IMG/VR virus record: IMGVR_UViG_3300042387_001118
Span: 1 to 34,654 of that record
Direction: 5' to 3' (one strand)
Length of the DNA: 34,654 bases
From: a virus
The position numbers and the translations under genes are program-made. The notes below the pieces were generated by a model. It did not search any database. It saw nothing but the letters and a program-made list of their open reading frames with translations, and was not told the origin of the DNA. Positions 13,368 through 22,357 of this stretch are shown piece by piece. Within the stretch, counting starts at the first letter, position 1. Every line of letters starts with the position of its first letter.

Positions 13368-15017
13368 TTAAGCTGTCAAGTCGCCGAAGACAACCCAGGT
13401 ATTTTCTGCTCTTTTGAAAAGGGTGCATGAAGACCATTGGGTTCTCAGTTTTAATCCTGGTGTTGCGTTTACTGTTACTCCAGCAGCTCCAGCGATTGTT
13501 ACCTGCCCTGTAGAAGTTTGAAGAATATCAATTGATGTTCCTACTGGGAAGGCTACTGCCGAGTTTAAAGGTATTGTGAGCGTCATGGCGGATGATGAAG
13601 CCATTTCAATTAAATCATCTCTTTCAGTCAATGCTGAAAGTGTGTAAGAGGCTGTCTTTTGAATAATAGGGGTACGTGATGGGACGCCTTCAAGGGCCTG
13701 TGTTCCATCTGAAAAGACAATTCCTGCAGCAGGAAGAGTTACAGTGCCAGTAAATGTGGGAGAAGCAAGCGGGGCTTTTAATCCAAGATTAGTTGTTACT
13801 GTTGATGCAAAGTTTGCATCGTCACCAAGTGCTGCTGCAAGCTCGTCAAGTGTGTTTAAAGCTGCTGGTGCTCCTGAAAGCAATGCATTTACTTGTGATG
13901 TTGCGTCTGCAATTGCTTCTGATTTAGCAGTTGCAATTGCTGAAGCCTGCGCTGTTGATACCGGCTTTGCTGAATCTGCTGTGTCGTCAACGTTTCCAAG
14001 ACCAACCATAGACTTGGTAATGCCAGAAACGGTTCCTGTAAATGTAGGGCCTGAAAGGTTGGCTTTTAAATCAAGAGCGGTCTGTTGCGCTGTTGATACC
14101 GGCTTACTTGCGTCTGCTGTGTTATCTACGTTACCTAGCCCTACGTGAGATTTAGTTACGCCTGAGACTGTTCCTGTGAAAGTTGGGTTAGCCAAGGGTG
14201 CATATGTAGAAGCCGCTGTTGCAGAGGCAAGTTTTAAATCAAGTGCTGTTTGTGTTGCTGTGGAAATTGGCTTGTTAGCATCTGTTGTATTATCTACACT
14301 GCCTAGGCCTACATCTGATTTAACTAGTCCAGATGGAGTGGTAATTGTTTTATTTGTAAGGGTCTGAGTTCCAGTAGTTGTTACAAGAAGGCTAGTGTCT
14401 GTAATTCCATGAACATTTAATGTATCTGCTTCGTGAGTACCCAGTGACGTAGAGACTGCGTTAGAGGCTGCTGTATCAGCGTATGCTTTAGTTGCAAGTT
14501 CTGCTGTATCTGCAATCCCATGTACGGCCGTTGTGTCTGAGCTATGTGTGCTTACAGCCGTGTCTGCGTATGACTTTGTTGCAAGATCGGCGGTATCGGC
14601 TATTCCATGAACAGAGGTTGTATCTGAGCTATGTGTTCCTATCGCATTTGTTGCATATTCTTGAGTAGCAATTGTTCCTGTTGAATCTGGAAGAGTTAAT
14701 GTTCTGTCTGCTGTAGGGTCTGCTACTGCAAAGGTAGTCTCAAAAGCATTTGCAGTTGTGCCCTCAAATACAAGGCTGGCACCAGTGTCAAGAGATACTG
14801 TGCCAGTAAAAGTCGGGGAAGCAATTGGTGCGTAAAGGCTGGCTGCAGCTGCTGGAGTTAGGGTGATATAAGGTAGCGAAGCCCAAACTGTAAGTCCGTC
14901 TCCAACTTTAAGTTTCTTAGTGTCAGTCTCTACACCAACTTCACCTTCAAGAAGAATTGGGTTTGAGGCGGTCCACTCAGCCGCAGTTCCCCTGCGTAGT
15001 AGAATATTAACTGCCAT
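13368..15017 (-). CDS. Tail fibre protein with repeats
   Basis: 549 residues. The N-terminus (I-L-L-R-R-G-T-A-A-E-W, L-L-E-G-E-V-G-V-E-T-D-T, L-K-V-G-D-G-L-T-V-W) is the phage fibre N-terminal fold also seen in the major tropism determinant and many tail fibres. Then come Y-A-P-I-A-S-P-T-F-T-G-T-V-type repeats, three T-H-x-x-D-T-x-x-V-H-G-I repeats, and three copies of V-G-L-G-x-V-D-x-T-x-D-x-x-K-P-x-S-T. These form a repetitive fibrous shaft. The C-terminal ~95 residues are a non-repetitive tip ending W-V-V-F-G-D-L-T-A. Residues near 65-118 closely match residues 100-152 of the fibre at 15307. Confidence 0.88.
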   Translation of the reverse strand: MAVNILLRRGTAAEWTASNPILLEGEVGVETDTKKLKVGDGLTVWASLPYITLTPAAAASLYAPIASPTFTGTVSLDTGASLVFEGTTANAFETTFAVADPTADRTLTLPDSTGTIATQEYATNAIGTHSSDTTSVHGIADTADLATKSYADTAVSTHSSDTTAVHGIADTAELATKAYADTAASNAVSTSLGTHEADTLNVHGITDTSLLVTTTGTQTLTNKTITTPSGLVKSDVGLGSVDNTTDANKPISTATQTALDLKLASATAASTYAPLANPTFTGTVSGVTKSHVGLGNVDNTADASKPVSTAQQTALDLKANLSGPTFTGTVSGITKSMVGLGNVDDTADSAKPVSTAQASAIATAKSEAIADATSQVNALLSGAPAALNTLDELAAALGDDANFASTVTTNLGLKAPLASPTFTGTVTLPAAGIVFSDGTQALEGVPSRTPIIQKTASYTLSALTERDDLIEMASSSAMTLTIPLNSAVAFPVGTSIDILQTSTGQVTIAGAAGVTVNATPGLKLRTQWSSCTLFKRAENTWVVFGDLTA

Positions 15018-15301
15018 TACGAAACTCCTCCGTCATAAGACCCTGTGTAAGACCCTGCAAATGTGGATGATGAGACTCCGCCGTCTACATTTGGAGTTCC
15101 ACCGTAGAAAGAGGCTGGTCTTCCACCATCTACGTTAAGTTGACCAGAGCCACCAGTACCGACAATGTCAATCCAAAGTGTGCCATCGTATATTCTTAAT
15201 TTTAATGTTGTAGTATCAAAGTATAAGTCACCCGCCCGTTGGCCAACAGGCTCGCTGCTTTTAGCCAGTACGTTTAGAGGTACTAGTGCTTTTGTACTCA
15301 T
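15017..15301 (-). CDS. Small fibre-associated protein with Gly-rich tail
   Basis: 94 residues. The N-terminal half (V-G-Q-R-A-G-D-L-Y-F-D-T, L-R-I-Y-D-G-T-L-W) is the common fibre-junction module; a similar segment starts the next fibre gene upstream (G-Q-I-Y-Y-N-T, M-R-V-Y-N-G-T-I-W). The C-terminal half is low-complexity, with three V-D-G-G motifs and S-Y-T-G-S-Y-D-G-G. It ends within the start codon of the downstream fibre gene (TAATG). Probably a short adaptor or tip subunit. Confidence 0.68.
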   Translation of the reverse strand: MSTKALVPLNVLAKSSEPVGQRAGDLYFDTTTLKLRIYDGTLWIDIVGTGGSGQLNVDGGRPASFYGGTPNVDGGVSSSTFAGSYTGSYDGGVS

Positions 15302-15306
15302 TTATA

Positions 15307-16671
15307 TTATCCGATTACCACTACTCTGTAGGCATTAGATGTCGGTGCGGACGCAAAACCAAGTGTTACAGTGGATGTTGACGCACGTATGTTATCTACA
15401 ATAACTTCTTCTCCCGTGGCCACTTCATAAACTTGAACGTGAACGTCTAGTGTTCCTAGGTTGTGAGTTACTGTATACGAGGTAGCTGATGTAGAGAGTG
15501 TTGTTGAATACTTTCTAGCTACTACTGTTGCATCAACAGAGATGGTGTTGGTTCCAACGACGATACCGTTACCAGCACCAATTGCAAAGCCGTTAGCATC
15601 TGTAGCAGCACCTGAGTTGGTAGCAAGCTTGATAGATCCGCCACCCGCAGCTGTCTGCAAACCACCTGTGGAAAGTGGGGCAAATGTGAAGTTAGTTCCT
15701 GTAAGAAGAACGCCGTTAGAGGCTGTGTATGTTCCAGCACCTGAGAACTGTGCAAAAGTAAGGGCAGTAGTTCCTAGTGTAATAGGGTTGTCAGTTGTTA
15801 ATACCCAGCCGCTATTTCCGTTTATAGTTCCTTGTTCTACAAATGTAAACATTCCCGAAGTAACGTCTGCATTAGAGTTTGCGTCCAAAGCACGGTCTGG
15901 AGCTCCAGAGGCCTTAACTACGTAAATACCGTTTTCAGAACCATCTGCCTGATGCTTAACAAGAATGCGGTCACCAGTAGCAAGAGTTACTCCATCAAGA
16001 GTATCTCCATTCTCAAGGTCTGTAGCTAAAGTTACTGCGGCAGTAGTTGCTGCACGAACAGAGGCTTTGACATCAAGGCCTTGTGCAACAGAGTCTACAT
16101 AGTTTTTAGTTGCAGCATCCTGTGCGCTTACTGGGTCTGCTACGTTTGTGATTAGCTGGCTGTTCATTGAGAACGAGCTGGTTGGTGCTGTTAAATCTGT
16201 TACCTTATTTGTAGTAAGGATTACTGTTCCGCTAGCATCGGGGAGAGTGATTGCGCGGTCAGCGGTTGGGTCAGTTGCAGTAAGTGTGGTTTCGTTACCG
16301 TCTGCTGTAGAGCCTTCAAATACGATTGTGGAGTCTAGCGAAACCGTACCTGTAAAGGTCGGGTTAGCAAGAGGGGCCTTTAGGTCAAGTTGACCTTGAA
16401 TACCTGAGGTAACTCCGTCAACGTAGTTAAGCTCTGTGGTAGTAAGCGTTGCTCCGTCAAGAATGTTGATTTCTGCAGCATCTGCAGTTACGCCATTGAG
16501 TCCAACAGCTTCCCAGATCGTGCCATTATAAACACGCATTTCATTAGAAGCAGTGTTGTAGTAAATCTGACCTGTTACAGGGCTCGCCGGGTCAGTGGCT
16601 AAGTTTTGAATACGGGCATTTTGTAATTCTAATTTGCCTAAATCAATTGGGGTTAAAAATTTACGTGCCAT
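15307..16671 (-). CDS. Tail fibre protein
   Basis: 454 residues. Residues 1-60 form the fibre N-terminal module (L-Q-N-A-R-I-Q-N-L, G-Q-I-Y-Y-N-T, M-R-V-Y-N-G-T-I-W). An A-E-I-N-I-L-D-G-A ... E-L-N-Y-V-D-G-V-T repeat follows, then a P-T-F-T-G-T-V shaft unit. The middle (A-T-K-N-Y-V-D-S-V-A-Q-G-L-D-V-K and a G-D-R-I-L-V-K block) is a widespread fibre domain. The C-terminus (Y-T-V-T-H-N-L-G-T-L-D-V-H-V-Q-V-Y) is a beta-rich tip, also common among phage fibres. AAGGAG supports the start. Confidence 0.88.
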   Translation of the reverse strand: MARKFLTPIDLGKLELQNARIQNLATDPASPVTGQIYYNTASNEMRVYNGTIWEAVGLNGVTADAAEINILDGATLTTTELNYVDGVTSGIQGQLDLKAPLANPTFTGTVSLDSTIVFEGSTADGNETTLTATDPTADRAITLPDASGTVILTTNKVTDLTAPTSSFSMNSQLITNVADPVSAQDAATKNYVDSVAQGLDVKASVRAATTAAVTLATDLENGDTLDGVTLATGDRILVKHQADGSENGIYVVKASGAPDRALDANSNADVTSGMFTFVEQGTINGNSGWVLTTDNPITLGTTALTFAQFSGAGTYTASNGVLLTGTNFTFAPLSTGGLQTAAGGGSIKLATNSGAATDANGFAIGAGNGIVVGTNTISVDATVVARKYSTTLSTSATSYTVTHNLGTLDVHVQVYEVATGEEVIVDNIRASTSTVTLGFASAPTSNAYRVVVIG

Positions 16672-16682
16672 TTACTATCTCC

Positions 16683-16970
16683 TTATGATAGGTAAGCTTT
16701 TCCGCTAAAGCCAGACCTAAACGTTAGCAGTACTGTAGTAGGGGTTGGATAAGAAATCTCTCCTTCAACAACACTACCCCCAGAGTCTACTACGGTAACA
16801 TTTGGGTGAAAGGTTAAATTGTGAGAGATGGTCCAAGTATCGGAGGGGGTATTTTGGGCATAAACGAATCCCAGTTGCGGTACGCCCATACTAAGGTCTG
16901 AAAGTACTATGTCTGGTGAATTTATAATGCCAATTATGTCTGGAGGGTGATCATGCCAAAGTGGGGTCAA
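16683..16970 (-). CDS. Small virion protein with fibre-tip-like fold
   Basis: 95 residues. The segment W-T-I-S-H-N-L-T-F-H-P-N-V-T-V-V-D-S-G-G followed by F-S-G-K-A-Y-L-S matches the C-terminal beta domain found on many phage fibres, here as a free-standing protein. The start is TTG, overlapping the upstream stop as TTGA, with AGGTGA six bases before it. A connector or fibre-capping role is plausible from its place between the connector gene and the fibres. Confidence 0.7.
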   Translation of the reverse strand: MTPLWHDHPPDIIGIINSPDIVLSDLSMGVPQLGFVYAQNTPSDTWTISHNLTFHPNVTVVDSGGSVVEGEISYPTPTTVLLTFRSGFSGKAYLS

Positions 16971-18040
16971 GTTGTCACCTGTTTTTCTGTAAAGACCTTT
17001 CCTTTGGCATACGTTTTAATGTTTCCAGAAGAATCAGTCATTTGAATGTCGTAATAGGATGTTTTTGGTAGGTTAGCAGTAGTAGCTGCGGGAAGTGTGA
17101 TAATCAACCCATCTACGACACTGTTGTTGTTTACAGAGTATTTTGTAATAACAAAGTCTGCAAGTAATATGGGGCCAATCTGTGCGAAGCCTCCTTGGGT
17201 ATACAGACGAATCTGTCCCTTAGGGGTAAAGCCAGTAAGATCAAAGCCAAACTGGTATCGCATAGAAAAGTCATCTCCAGAGTACATTGAGATGTCTCGT
17301 GAAAGAATTGTTGATGGGGGGGTAATATCCCCATAGTCTGGCATAGGTAGGTAAACTCTTTGTGGCAAAGAGTGGTCATCAATCTCTTGTGGGCGATAAA
17401 TAGGTACGTAATGGTTAGTACGTCGGCTGATCTTGCGAAGCGTAAAGACTTCAATTCGGTGCATACCTAAGCCAAGCAAAACACACAGTTCTCTGTATTG
17501 CTCTTTACGAGTAGTTACTATCTCCATTAGCTGCCTAAAGCGCTCAGATCGTGGAATGGATACGCCATCTGGGGAGATAATGTCAATGTCAAAAGCTGAG
17601 TCAGTAGCTAGAGTGTATAAAGCCATGCTGGCAGCTAATAGTACCAGAGGGTACTCATCAATAACAGGAAGTGTGAGTAATGTAGCCCGACTACCATTTG
17701 AATCTGTAGTGCTTCGAGCATGCTCCACAAAGGCAGTATTTATGTAATATTGAATTTCTGTGTCGGTAAAGTATTTAAATGTAGTTCCTGAAACAGTTAT
17801 TACTGCCCCATTTGATGGAGCAACAGCTAGCTGTATCATCCCGGTAACTTCTTCTATTATTGCGGTAGAGGCTACGCTAGTGCTGCCAACATTAATTGTT
17901 AAATTTGTCCCCTTTATTGGGGCGTAGGTAAGTTGAAAACGTTTATTAGAACCGTCTCCTGTAAAGGTCTCTACGAAAGAACGACCCATGTCTCCGATTT
18001 CGGCACGAAGTCTATCTGAAAGAGCTGAAAGCGTTGCCAC
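16967..18040 (-). CDS. Head-tail connector-like protein
   Basis: 357 residues. The N-terminal ~190 residues contain helices resembling gp6-type adaptor proteins (L-S-D-R-L-R-A-E-I-G-D, F-T-D-T-E-I-Q-Y-Y-I-N-T-A, Y-P-L-V-L-L-A-A-S-M-A-L), interrupted by a beta domain (residues 23-90). The C-terminal ~120 residues (I-S-M-Y-S-G-D-D-F and Y-D-I-Q-M-T-D-S-S-G) look like a baseplate/BppU-type beta sandwich. The combination suggests a neck protein that also carries or contacts fibres. The start is GTG with GGAGG five bases upstream. A strong terminator-like hairpin precedes it. Confidence 0.6.
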   Translation of the reverse strand: MATLSALSDRLRAEIGDMGRSFVETFTGDGSNKRFQLTYAPIKGTNLTINVGSTSVASTAIIEEVTGMIQLAVAPSNGAVITVSGTTFKYFTDTEIQYYINTAFVEHARSTTDSNGSRATLLTLPVIDEYPLVLLAASMALYTLATDSAFDIDIISPDGVSIPRSERFRQLMEIVTTRKEQYRELCVLLGLGMHRIEVFTLRKISRRTNHYVPIYRPQEIDDHSLPQRVYLPMPDYGDITPPSTILSRDISMYSGDDFSMRYQFGFDLTGFTPKGQIRLYTQGGFAQIGPILLADFVITKYSVNNNSVVDGLIITLPAATTANLPKTSYYDIQMTDSSGNIKTYAKGKVFTEKQVTT

Positions 18041-18111
18041 TAATCCTCCGACTTATCTGTAAATCTAATCATCCAATAATTTTAGATGTTAGTCAGGGTA
18101 AACAATAAGAA

Positions 18112-18147
18112 GCCCACTCTGACAGGAGGGCGTTAGTCAGAGTGGGC
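18112..18147 (-). terminator. Intrinsic terminator after the capsid genes
   Basis: A perfect 12-base inverted repeat (GCCCACTCTGAC at 18112-18123 and GTCAGAGTGGGC at 18136-18147) with a 12-base loop. Read on the minus strand it is followed by a U-rich stretch (TTCTTATTGTTT). It lies 15 bases after the stop of the gene at 18162-18527. It probably separates the highly expressed capsid unit from the connector and fibre genes. Confidence 0.72.
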
Positions 18148-18161
18148 AACCTAGTGGAGGC

Positions 18162-18527
18162 TTAGAGCCTGTCGTAAAGGTAGCCTTTTTCCTGAAGGTG
18201 TTGGGCCACTGCCTTAGACACTTTGTACTTCTGACCGGATTTAAAAGAGTAATGATTACCCACACCGATAGTTACAAAGTCCAAATCTTCCGCTACTCGA
18301 ATAACTGTTGAGTCGTCAGCTGAGGTAACCCCAACATTTTCAACTTCATCAATAACAGTAGGTTCGCCCGGAACTGTCAAATCGACAACTTCTGTCTCCA
18401 TGCGTACTGCATCAATTGCAGTTGCAATGGACATCTCTTCTGATCTCTTTGCTAGAGCTTCAGCATTTTGCTTAATTAGCTCTTCGCGTTGACGTCCTGT
18501 GACGTCTGTTACTTTTGCTTTTGCCAC
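18162..18527 (-). CDS. Small head-associated protein
   Basis: 121 residues. A charged N-terminal helix (R-Q-R-E-E-L-I-K-Q-N-A-E-A-L-A-K-R) is followed by an acidic, Val-rich linker. A C-terminal ~45-residue domain contains V-G-N-H-Y-S-F-K-S-G-Q-K-Y-K-V-S-K and ends L-Q-E-K-G-Y-L-Y-D-R-L. Such proteins are often encoded just after the major capsid protein. Decoration or head-completion is possible; I do not recognise a named family. The start is GTG with AGGAG about 11 bases upstream. Confidence 0.62.
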   Translation of the reverse strand: MAKAKVTDVTGRQREELIKQNAEALAKRSEEMSIATAIDAVRMETEVVDLTVPGEPTVIDEVENVGVTSADDSTVIRVAEDLDFVTIGVGNHYSFKSGQKYKVSKAVAQHLQEKGYLYDRL

Positions 18528-18555
18528 GATTATTATTCTCCTGTAAGTTTGTGTT

Positions 18556-18581
18556 GGGGGCGGATTTTAAGGCCCGCCCCC
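18556..18581. other. GC-rich hairpin just downstream of the major capsid gene
   Basis: GGGGGCGG at 18556-18563 pairs with CCGCCCCC at 18574-18581 over a 10-base loop, starting 13 bases after the capsid stop. On the minus strand it is not followed by a U-run. It therefore looks more like an mRNA-stabilising or partial attenuation element, tuning capsid against downstream expression, than a full terminator. Confidence 0.55.
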
Positions 18582-18593
18582 TAACGGGTTAAA

Positions 18594-19670
18594 TTAGTTG
18601 GTTTCTGCTAGAACTACAGACTGATCTGTGATTAGACCTAGACCGTAGATTGCGTACCAAGCAAGTGCATGCTCACGACCGAAGTCAAGGATACCGCCAT
18701 CGCGGAGCTCAACTGGTAGAGAGATTGCGTGACCAAATGCATTGTCACCAATAAAGATAGCTGTGTAGCGATCCTTATTACCGTTACCGGTCTTTGTGAC
18801 TGGTGTAGTGTAACCTCCACCAGTTGGGTATGCAATGCTGCCAGCAGCAACTGCGGTGTCAGCAGAGTATCCTGAACCTGCACCGTTTGTTACCTTCTGG
18901 ATCTGTGTGGTCTCGATAAATACTGTGTCGTATAGACGACCAATTTCACCAAGCATGAAGTTACCTGGAGCTGCGTACTTTGTTACTTCGATAAACTCTG
19001 GGTTGTCACGAAGCTTGCGGCTCTGGTGTGGGTGAATGAATGCAACATATGTCTCACCTAGGCGAGGAATGTTCTTTGTTGCAAGTGTCTCTACTGCGTC
19101 CTTAACAACACCTGTAGTGAGGTCAAATGCGCCAGTTAGAGATGCACGGTTTGTACCAGCGGTACCTGTTCCGTACCAGTCATTTGCAGCTGTAAGACCT
19201 GTGCGGTCATAGCCGTAGATAACTGAAGATGCGGCCATGAGTGTGTCACGAGCCTGACCATCAAGGTATAGGGCCATGTTACGGCCAAGTAGACGTGAAG
19301 CTGAAGCCATTACGTCATCGAATGATGCGTTAAGTAGGAGTTCAGAAACAGCAATCGCATAACCGTGTTCAGCAACTGTAATTGAGAATTGCTGAGCTGT
19401 TAGTGCCTTAGTTTCCATACGAACGCCTTCAACAAGCGTACCGGCAAAGCCGAGGTTGTTGTAACGCATAAAGTTGATCTGAAGACCTGGTGCAACTCCT
19501 AGTTCTGTCTTCTTAACAGCGAACTGTTCGAAGCGAAGAATAGGCATTGACTGGAAAAGAATTTCCTTTGACCAGATGGTCTGAATTGCTTGTGTAAGCT
19601 GGCTGTTAGCGCCAGAATACGCTGTTGGGGCAGCGGCTAGATTGCCGGTACCAGTTACGGCTGATGCCAT
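18594..19670 (-). CDS. Major capsid protein, N4-gp56 type (HK97 fold)
   Basis: 358 residues. The pattern Q-T-I-W-S-K-E-I-L-F near 30-39, F-A-V-K-K-T-E-L-G near 50-58, L-V-E-G-V-R-M-E-T, then E-L-L-L-N-A-S-F-D-D-V, together with I-H-P-H-Q-S-R-K-L-R-D-N-P, is typical of the N4-gp56 family of HK97-fold major capsid proteins. It forms the icosahedral shell. No N-terminal propeptide is obvious; the separate scaffold gene precedes it. The ATG has AAGGAG ten bases upstream in an AT-rich leader of TTAA repeats. Hairpins downstream suggest dosage control. Confidence 0.92.
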   Translation of the reverse strand: MASAVTGTGNLAAAPTAYSGANSQLTQAIQTIWSKEILFQSMPILRFEQFAVKKTELGVAPGLQINFMRYNNLGFAGTLVEGVRMETKALTAQQFSITVAEHGYAIAVSELLLNASFDDVMASASRLLGRNMALYLDGQARDTLMAASSVIYGYDRTGLTAANDWYGTGTAGTNRASLTGAFDLTTGVVKDAVETLATKNIPRLGETYVAFIHPHQSRKLRDNPEFIEVTKYAAPGNFMLGEIGRLYDTVFIETTQIQKVTNGAGSGYSADTAVAAGSIAYPTGGGYTTPVTKTGNGNKDRYTAIFIGDNAFGHAISLPVELRDGGILDFGREHALAWYAIYGLGLITDQSVVLAETN

Positions 19671-19688
19671 GTCGGTGTTACTCCTTAG

Positions 19689-19706
19689 TTAATTAATTAA
19701 TTAATT
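19689..19706. repeat. TTAA tandem repeat in the capsid gene leader
   Basis: Four and a half copies of TTAA lie just upstream of the capsid ribosome site. Being unstructured and AU-rich in the transcript, the stretch may help ribosome loading on this high-demand gene. Alternatively it could be part of a promoter, but no -35 is evident. Confidence 0.6.
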
Positions 19707-19726
19707 GGTAGGTAATGTCTTTAGAA

Positions 19727-20500
19727 CTACCCGAATATTCCCTTGCCACGATCAGTTGCTGCTTGTCCTAACAACTTACCGCGATATTTTGCGTATTCAG
19801 TAACCGACATAGCGGCAATTTGATCCGCTGTGAACTGTTGTTGATCCGAATTAGTGTCGAGGGGTCCGGTTGGCGGCGCGGTTACCCGGCTGCCTGTCAT
19901 TTCTTTACGAGCAGACTGCATAGCCTGCTGTGCAGATTCAAGGATACGGGATGACCGATCCTTTAGTCCCGTGATGCTCTCCTCAATTTCTTCCTTACTG
20001 TTTCCAGCAATTAGGTCGAGAAGTTCCGGGATTATTTCATTTTCTTCTTGACGTAGGCGGCTAGTGCGGTACTCATTGAGTTCCGTATACTCGCGCTCGC
20101 GTTCTAGAAGTTTAAAAGCTCTTTCACGTTCATTGCGCTCCTGCTCAAGACTTTTTGCCCATTCTTGTTCTTTTGTTTCCAAAAGTTGACGGACATCCAT
20201 CTCAGCCTCTGCCTTTTTACGGGTATCAGCTTCCTGTTCTGCACGAAGCTTTTCAGCTTCTGCTTGACGCTCTTCGCGCTCCTTCTTCAGAATATTAAGT
20301 TCTTCTTTCAAAGAATCTATCTGAGGATAGAGTTTGGACTTTTCCTGCTCTCTAACCCGACGAAGATCTTCTTCGGAGTAGGACTTATCAGGAGTCTGAG
20401 ATTGCATTGGTGTTACTAAAGCTTCTGTTGCTACTGGCACGTCTTGGAAGAATGCTTCCTGGGCTGCCGGTGTATCAACAATATTTGTTGTTTCTGACAT
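19727..20500 (-). CDS. Capsid assembly scaffolding protein
   Basis: 257 residues, very rich in Glu, Arg, Lys and Gln. Residues ~42-155 form a long coiled coil (repeating K-x-E-E-L, E-R-E-R, E-A-E-K-L-R). Disordered Gln/Pro-rich ends flank it, and a C-terminal segment (Q-Q-F-T-A-D-Q-I-A-A-M-S-V-T-E-Y-A-K-Y) resembles the capsid-binding helices of phage scaffolds. Its position between portal and capsid genes and its composition make the call. It should nucleate procapsid assembly and then leave. Confidence 0.86.
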   Translation of the reverse strand: MSETTNIVDTPAAQEAFFQDVPVATEALVTPMQSQTPDKSYSEEDLRRVREQEKSKLYPQIDSLKEELNILKKEREERQAEAEKLRAEQEADTRKKAEAEMDVRQLLETKEQEWAKSLEQERNERERAFKLLEREREYTELNEYRTSRLRQEENEIIPELLDLIAGNSKEEIEESITGLKDRSSRILESAQQAMQSARKEMTGSRVTAPPTGPLDTNSDQQQFTADQIAAMSVTEYAKYRGKLLGQAATDRGKGIFG

Positions 20501-20570
20501 ATTTATTCCTTAGGTTTAAGAGGTCGTTGTCCGAATAAGTGCCACGATGACCTGCGGATATCGTTTGGAG

Positions 20571-20604
20571 TAGGTTGACAAATTTCTTAGGTTTTGTCAG
20601 CCTA
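20571..20604. other. Hairpin directly after the portal gene
   Basis: TAGGTTGACAAA (20571-20582) and TTTGTCAGCCTA (20593-20604) form a 12-base stem with one imperfect pair and a 10-base loop, five bases after the portal stop. No U-run follows on the minus strand. It may be a transcript-processing or attenuation element lowering read-through between portal and scaffold/capsid. The surrounding 108-base gap (20501-20608) shows no gene. Confidence 0.5.
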
Positions 20605-20608
20605 AACT

Positions 20609-22315
20609 TTATTCTTCTCCGTATGTCGAGTCGCTTTTAGGTCCTCGACGTTGTGGGAGCTTAGTACCGTATGCTTTTGTTACTAAGTCTGTTTGCATCT
20701 GCTCAATTGTTTGAGCTTCAAATGGGGTAACTATTCCTGGTTGACCAGCAGGTCCAGGCCCAACGCCCGCTCCAGCCTCTTGTCCAGGGGCTAATTCGCC
20801 CTGTCCTTCAGGTAGTATTCCAGTAAGTGATGCAATAGCTGAGTTGATCTGTGACTTGATGAGGTTCAAGGCCCCATCGGCCTTGGCGTCTTCTATAAGC
20901 TCTGAACGGATTTCTTCTAGCTTCTCGTCTGGGAAGTCTTCGCCTAGGGTACGTAATGCCCCTTCTCGGCTTTCTAAGTTCATACTCATTTTTGTTTGAA
21001 TTTCATTCAAAAGAATTAGCTTGTCTAGTGGGAGAGGCTGTGGGAAGTGCACAGTAGTCTCATACGTTAGTGGATCATTAGGGTCGCATACCTGTAGTTG
21101 ATCCGCTTTAATTGGGCCGTTAAAGTCGGGATTATACATAAACATCTCTGGTTCTTTAACTGCAAGAGTTAAAAGAATAAGCTCATTAATTCTTTTTAAA
21201 CCTTCGCTGTATTGAACAATCTTTTGGTTGTATCGGTTCATAAGTGGCTGATACTGGATAGCCAAAGCAACGCCGGAAGTATTAGAAATTTGCTGTACTT
21301 GACCAAGAGCAGACTCAGGAACACCAATCATCTCGTGCATGGATGTCTTAATAATCTTTAGGTACTCCATAGCACCTACAAGACCTTGTCCGCCACCTTC
21401 GAGGTTAAATACTTGAGCGTCTTTTGGTAGCCCGCCCCAGACCTTTTTAGGTCCCTTTTCTAGGGACGAGGCCTTAGCACCTGTAATAACAGTAACTGGT
21501 GCCGCATGGTAGTTAACAATATCTGAGATATCAGTAGCAATTTCGTTGTAGCTACGGTTTAAAACAATAATGTCGTGGCCATCTGAAAGGCCCCAGGGAG
21601 AACCAGAAACACGTACGTTAGGTATATGAATAACCGGAACAGTTCCTAGTGGGTTTGGTCGTGAATCAATAAGCTCATCATTAATATATTCTTCAATACG
21701 GTCATCTGTAAGGATTTCAGTGTATGTGTATACCTGACGTGTTCCTTCAAGGGAAGTACCCCAGAATCGATACTTAAGCTTAAATCGTATTAAACGTGAA
21801 CGATCGTGTGGGTGAAACTCTGGAAAACAAAATGAGGAGTTAAGCGGAAGTATTCGCACACGTCCTGGATGATTGCGGCCTACACTATCCGTAAAAGCTT
21901 CTTCATAGGCGACCTTTACAAAACAGTCCCCAGAAACTCCGCCTTGTTGGCCCATTTCCCACATAACGCCATGCTTATCGTTATCTGTTTCCCACACTCT
22001 TTTTAAGACATCGGGGATGATTGCTTCTGTTGAGTAAGGGCTACGGAATGAGGCTCCGCGACCAAAACTAAAATTTACTATGTAATCTGTAAAAGCTCTA
22101 TAATAGTTAAATACCATTTGTGCTTCGCCAATTTCACGGCGGTAAGCCCAATGGTGCCCAAGGTACATTGCCCAGTTAAGAGAGTATCTATTTAAGCGTG
22201 GGCCGTGTACTTCAAACTCTTCATCAGCAAGTTCTACAAGACCTAGTGGTGAAATGGAAATCGTTAAGTCAGATGAGGCTGCCCTATAACTAGGTGGGCT
22301 AAAGTCAATGCTCAC
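20609..22315 (-). CDS. Portal protein, SPP1 gp6-like
   Basis: 568 residues, the usual length for a portal. The N-terminal wing (R-L-N-R-Y-S-L-N-W-A-M-Y-L-G) is followed by a clip/stem region with I-P-V-I-H-I-P-N-type strands. A helical region (K-T-S-M-H-E-M-I-G-V-P-E-S-A-L-G) then S-N-T-S-G-V-A-L resembles the SPP1-type portal core. The last ~70 residues are Gly/Pro/Gln-rich and probably disordered. It forms the dodecameric DNA entry channel and docks the terminase. GTG start with GGAGAG upstream. Confidence 0.88.
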   Translation of the reverse strand: MSIDFSPPSYRAASSDLTISISPLGLVELADEEFEVHGPRLNRYSLNWAMYLGHHWAYRREIGEAQMVFNYYRAFTDYIVNFSFGRGASFRSPYSTEAIIPDVLKRVWETDNDKHGVMWEMGQQGGVSGDCFVKVAYEEAFTDSVGRNHPGRVRILPLNSSFCFPEFHPHDRSRLIRFKLKYRFWGTSLEGTRQVYTYTEILTDDRIEEYINDELIDSRPNPLGTVPVIHIPNVRVSGSPWGLSDGHDIIVLNRSYNEIATDISDIVNYHAAPVTVITGAKASSLEKGPKKVWGGLPKDAQVFNLEGGGQGLVGAMEYLKIIKTSMHEMIGVPESALGQVQQISNTSGVALAIQYQPLMNRYNQKIVQYSEGLKRINELILLTLAVKEPEMFMYNPDFNGPIKADQLQVCDPNDPLTYETTVHFPQPLPLDKLILLNEIQTKMSMNLESREGALRTLGEDFPDEKLEEIRSELIEDAKADGALNLIKSQINSAIASLTGILPEGQGELAPGQEAGAGVGPGPAGQPGIVTPFEAQTIEQMQTDLVTKAYGTKLPQRRGPKSDSTYGEE

Positions 22316-22357
22316 TTGCCGTCACTCTCCATAAATCTATGTCGCCCTTTCATTTGA

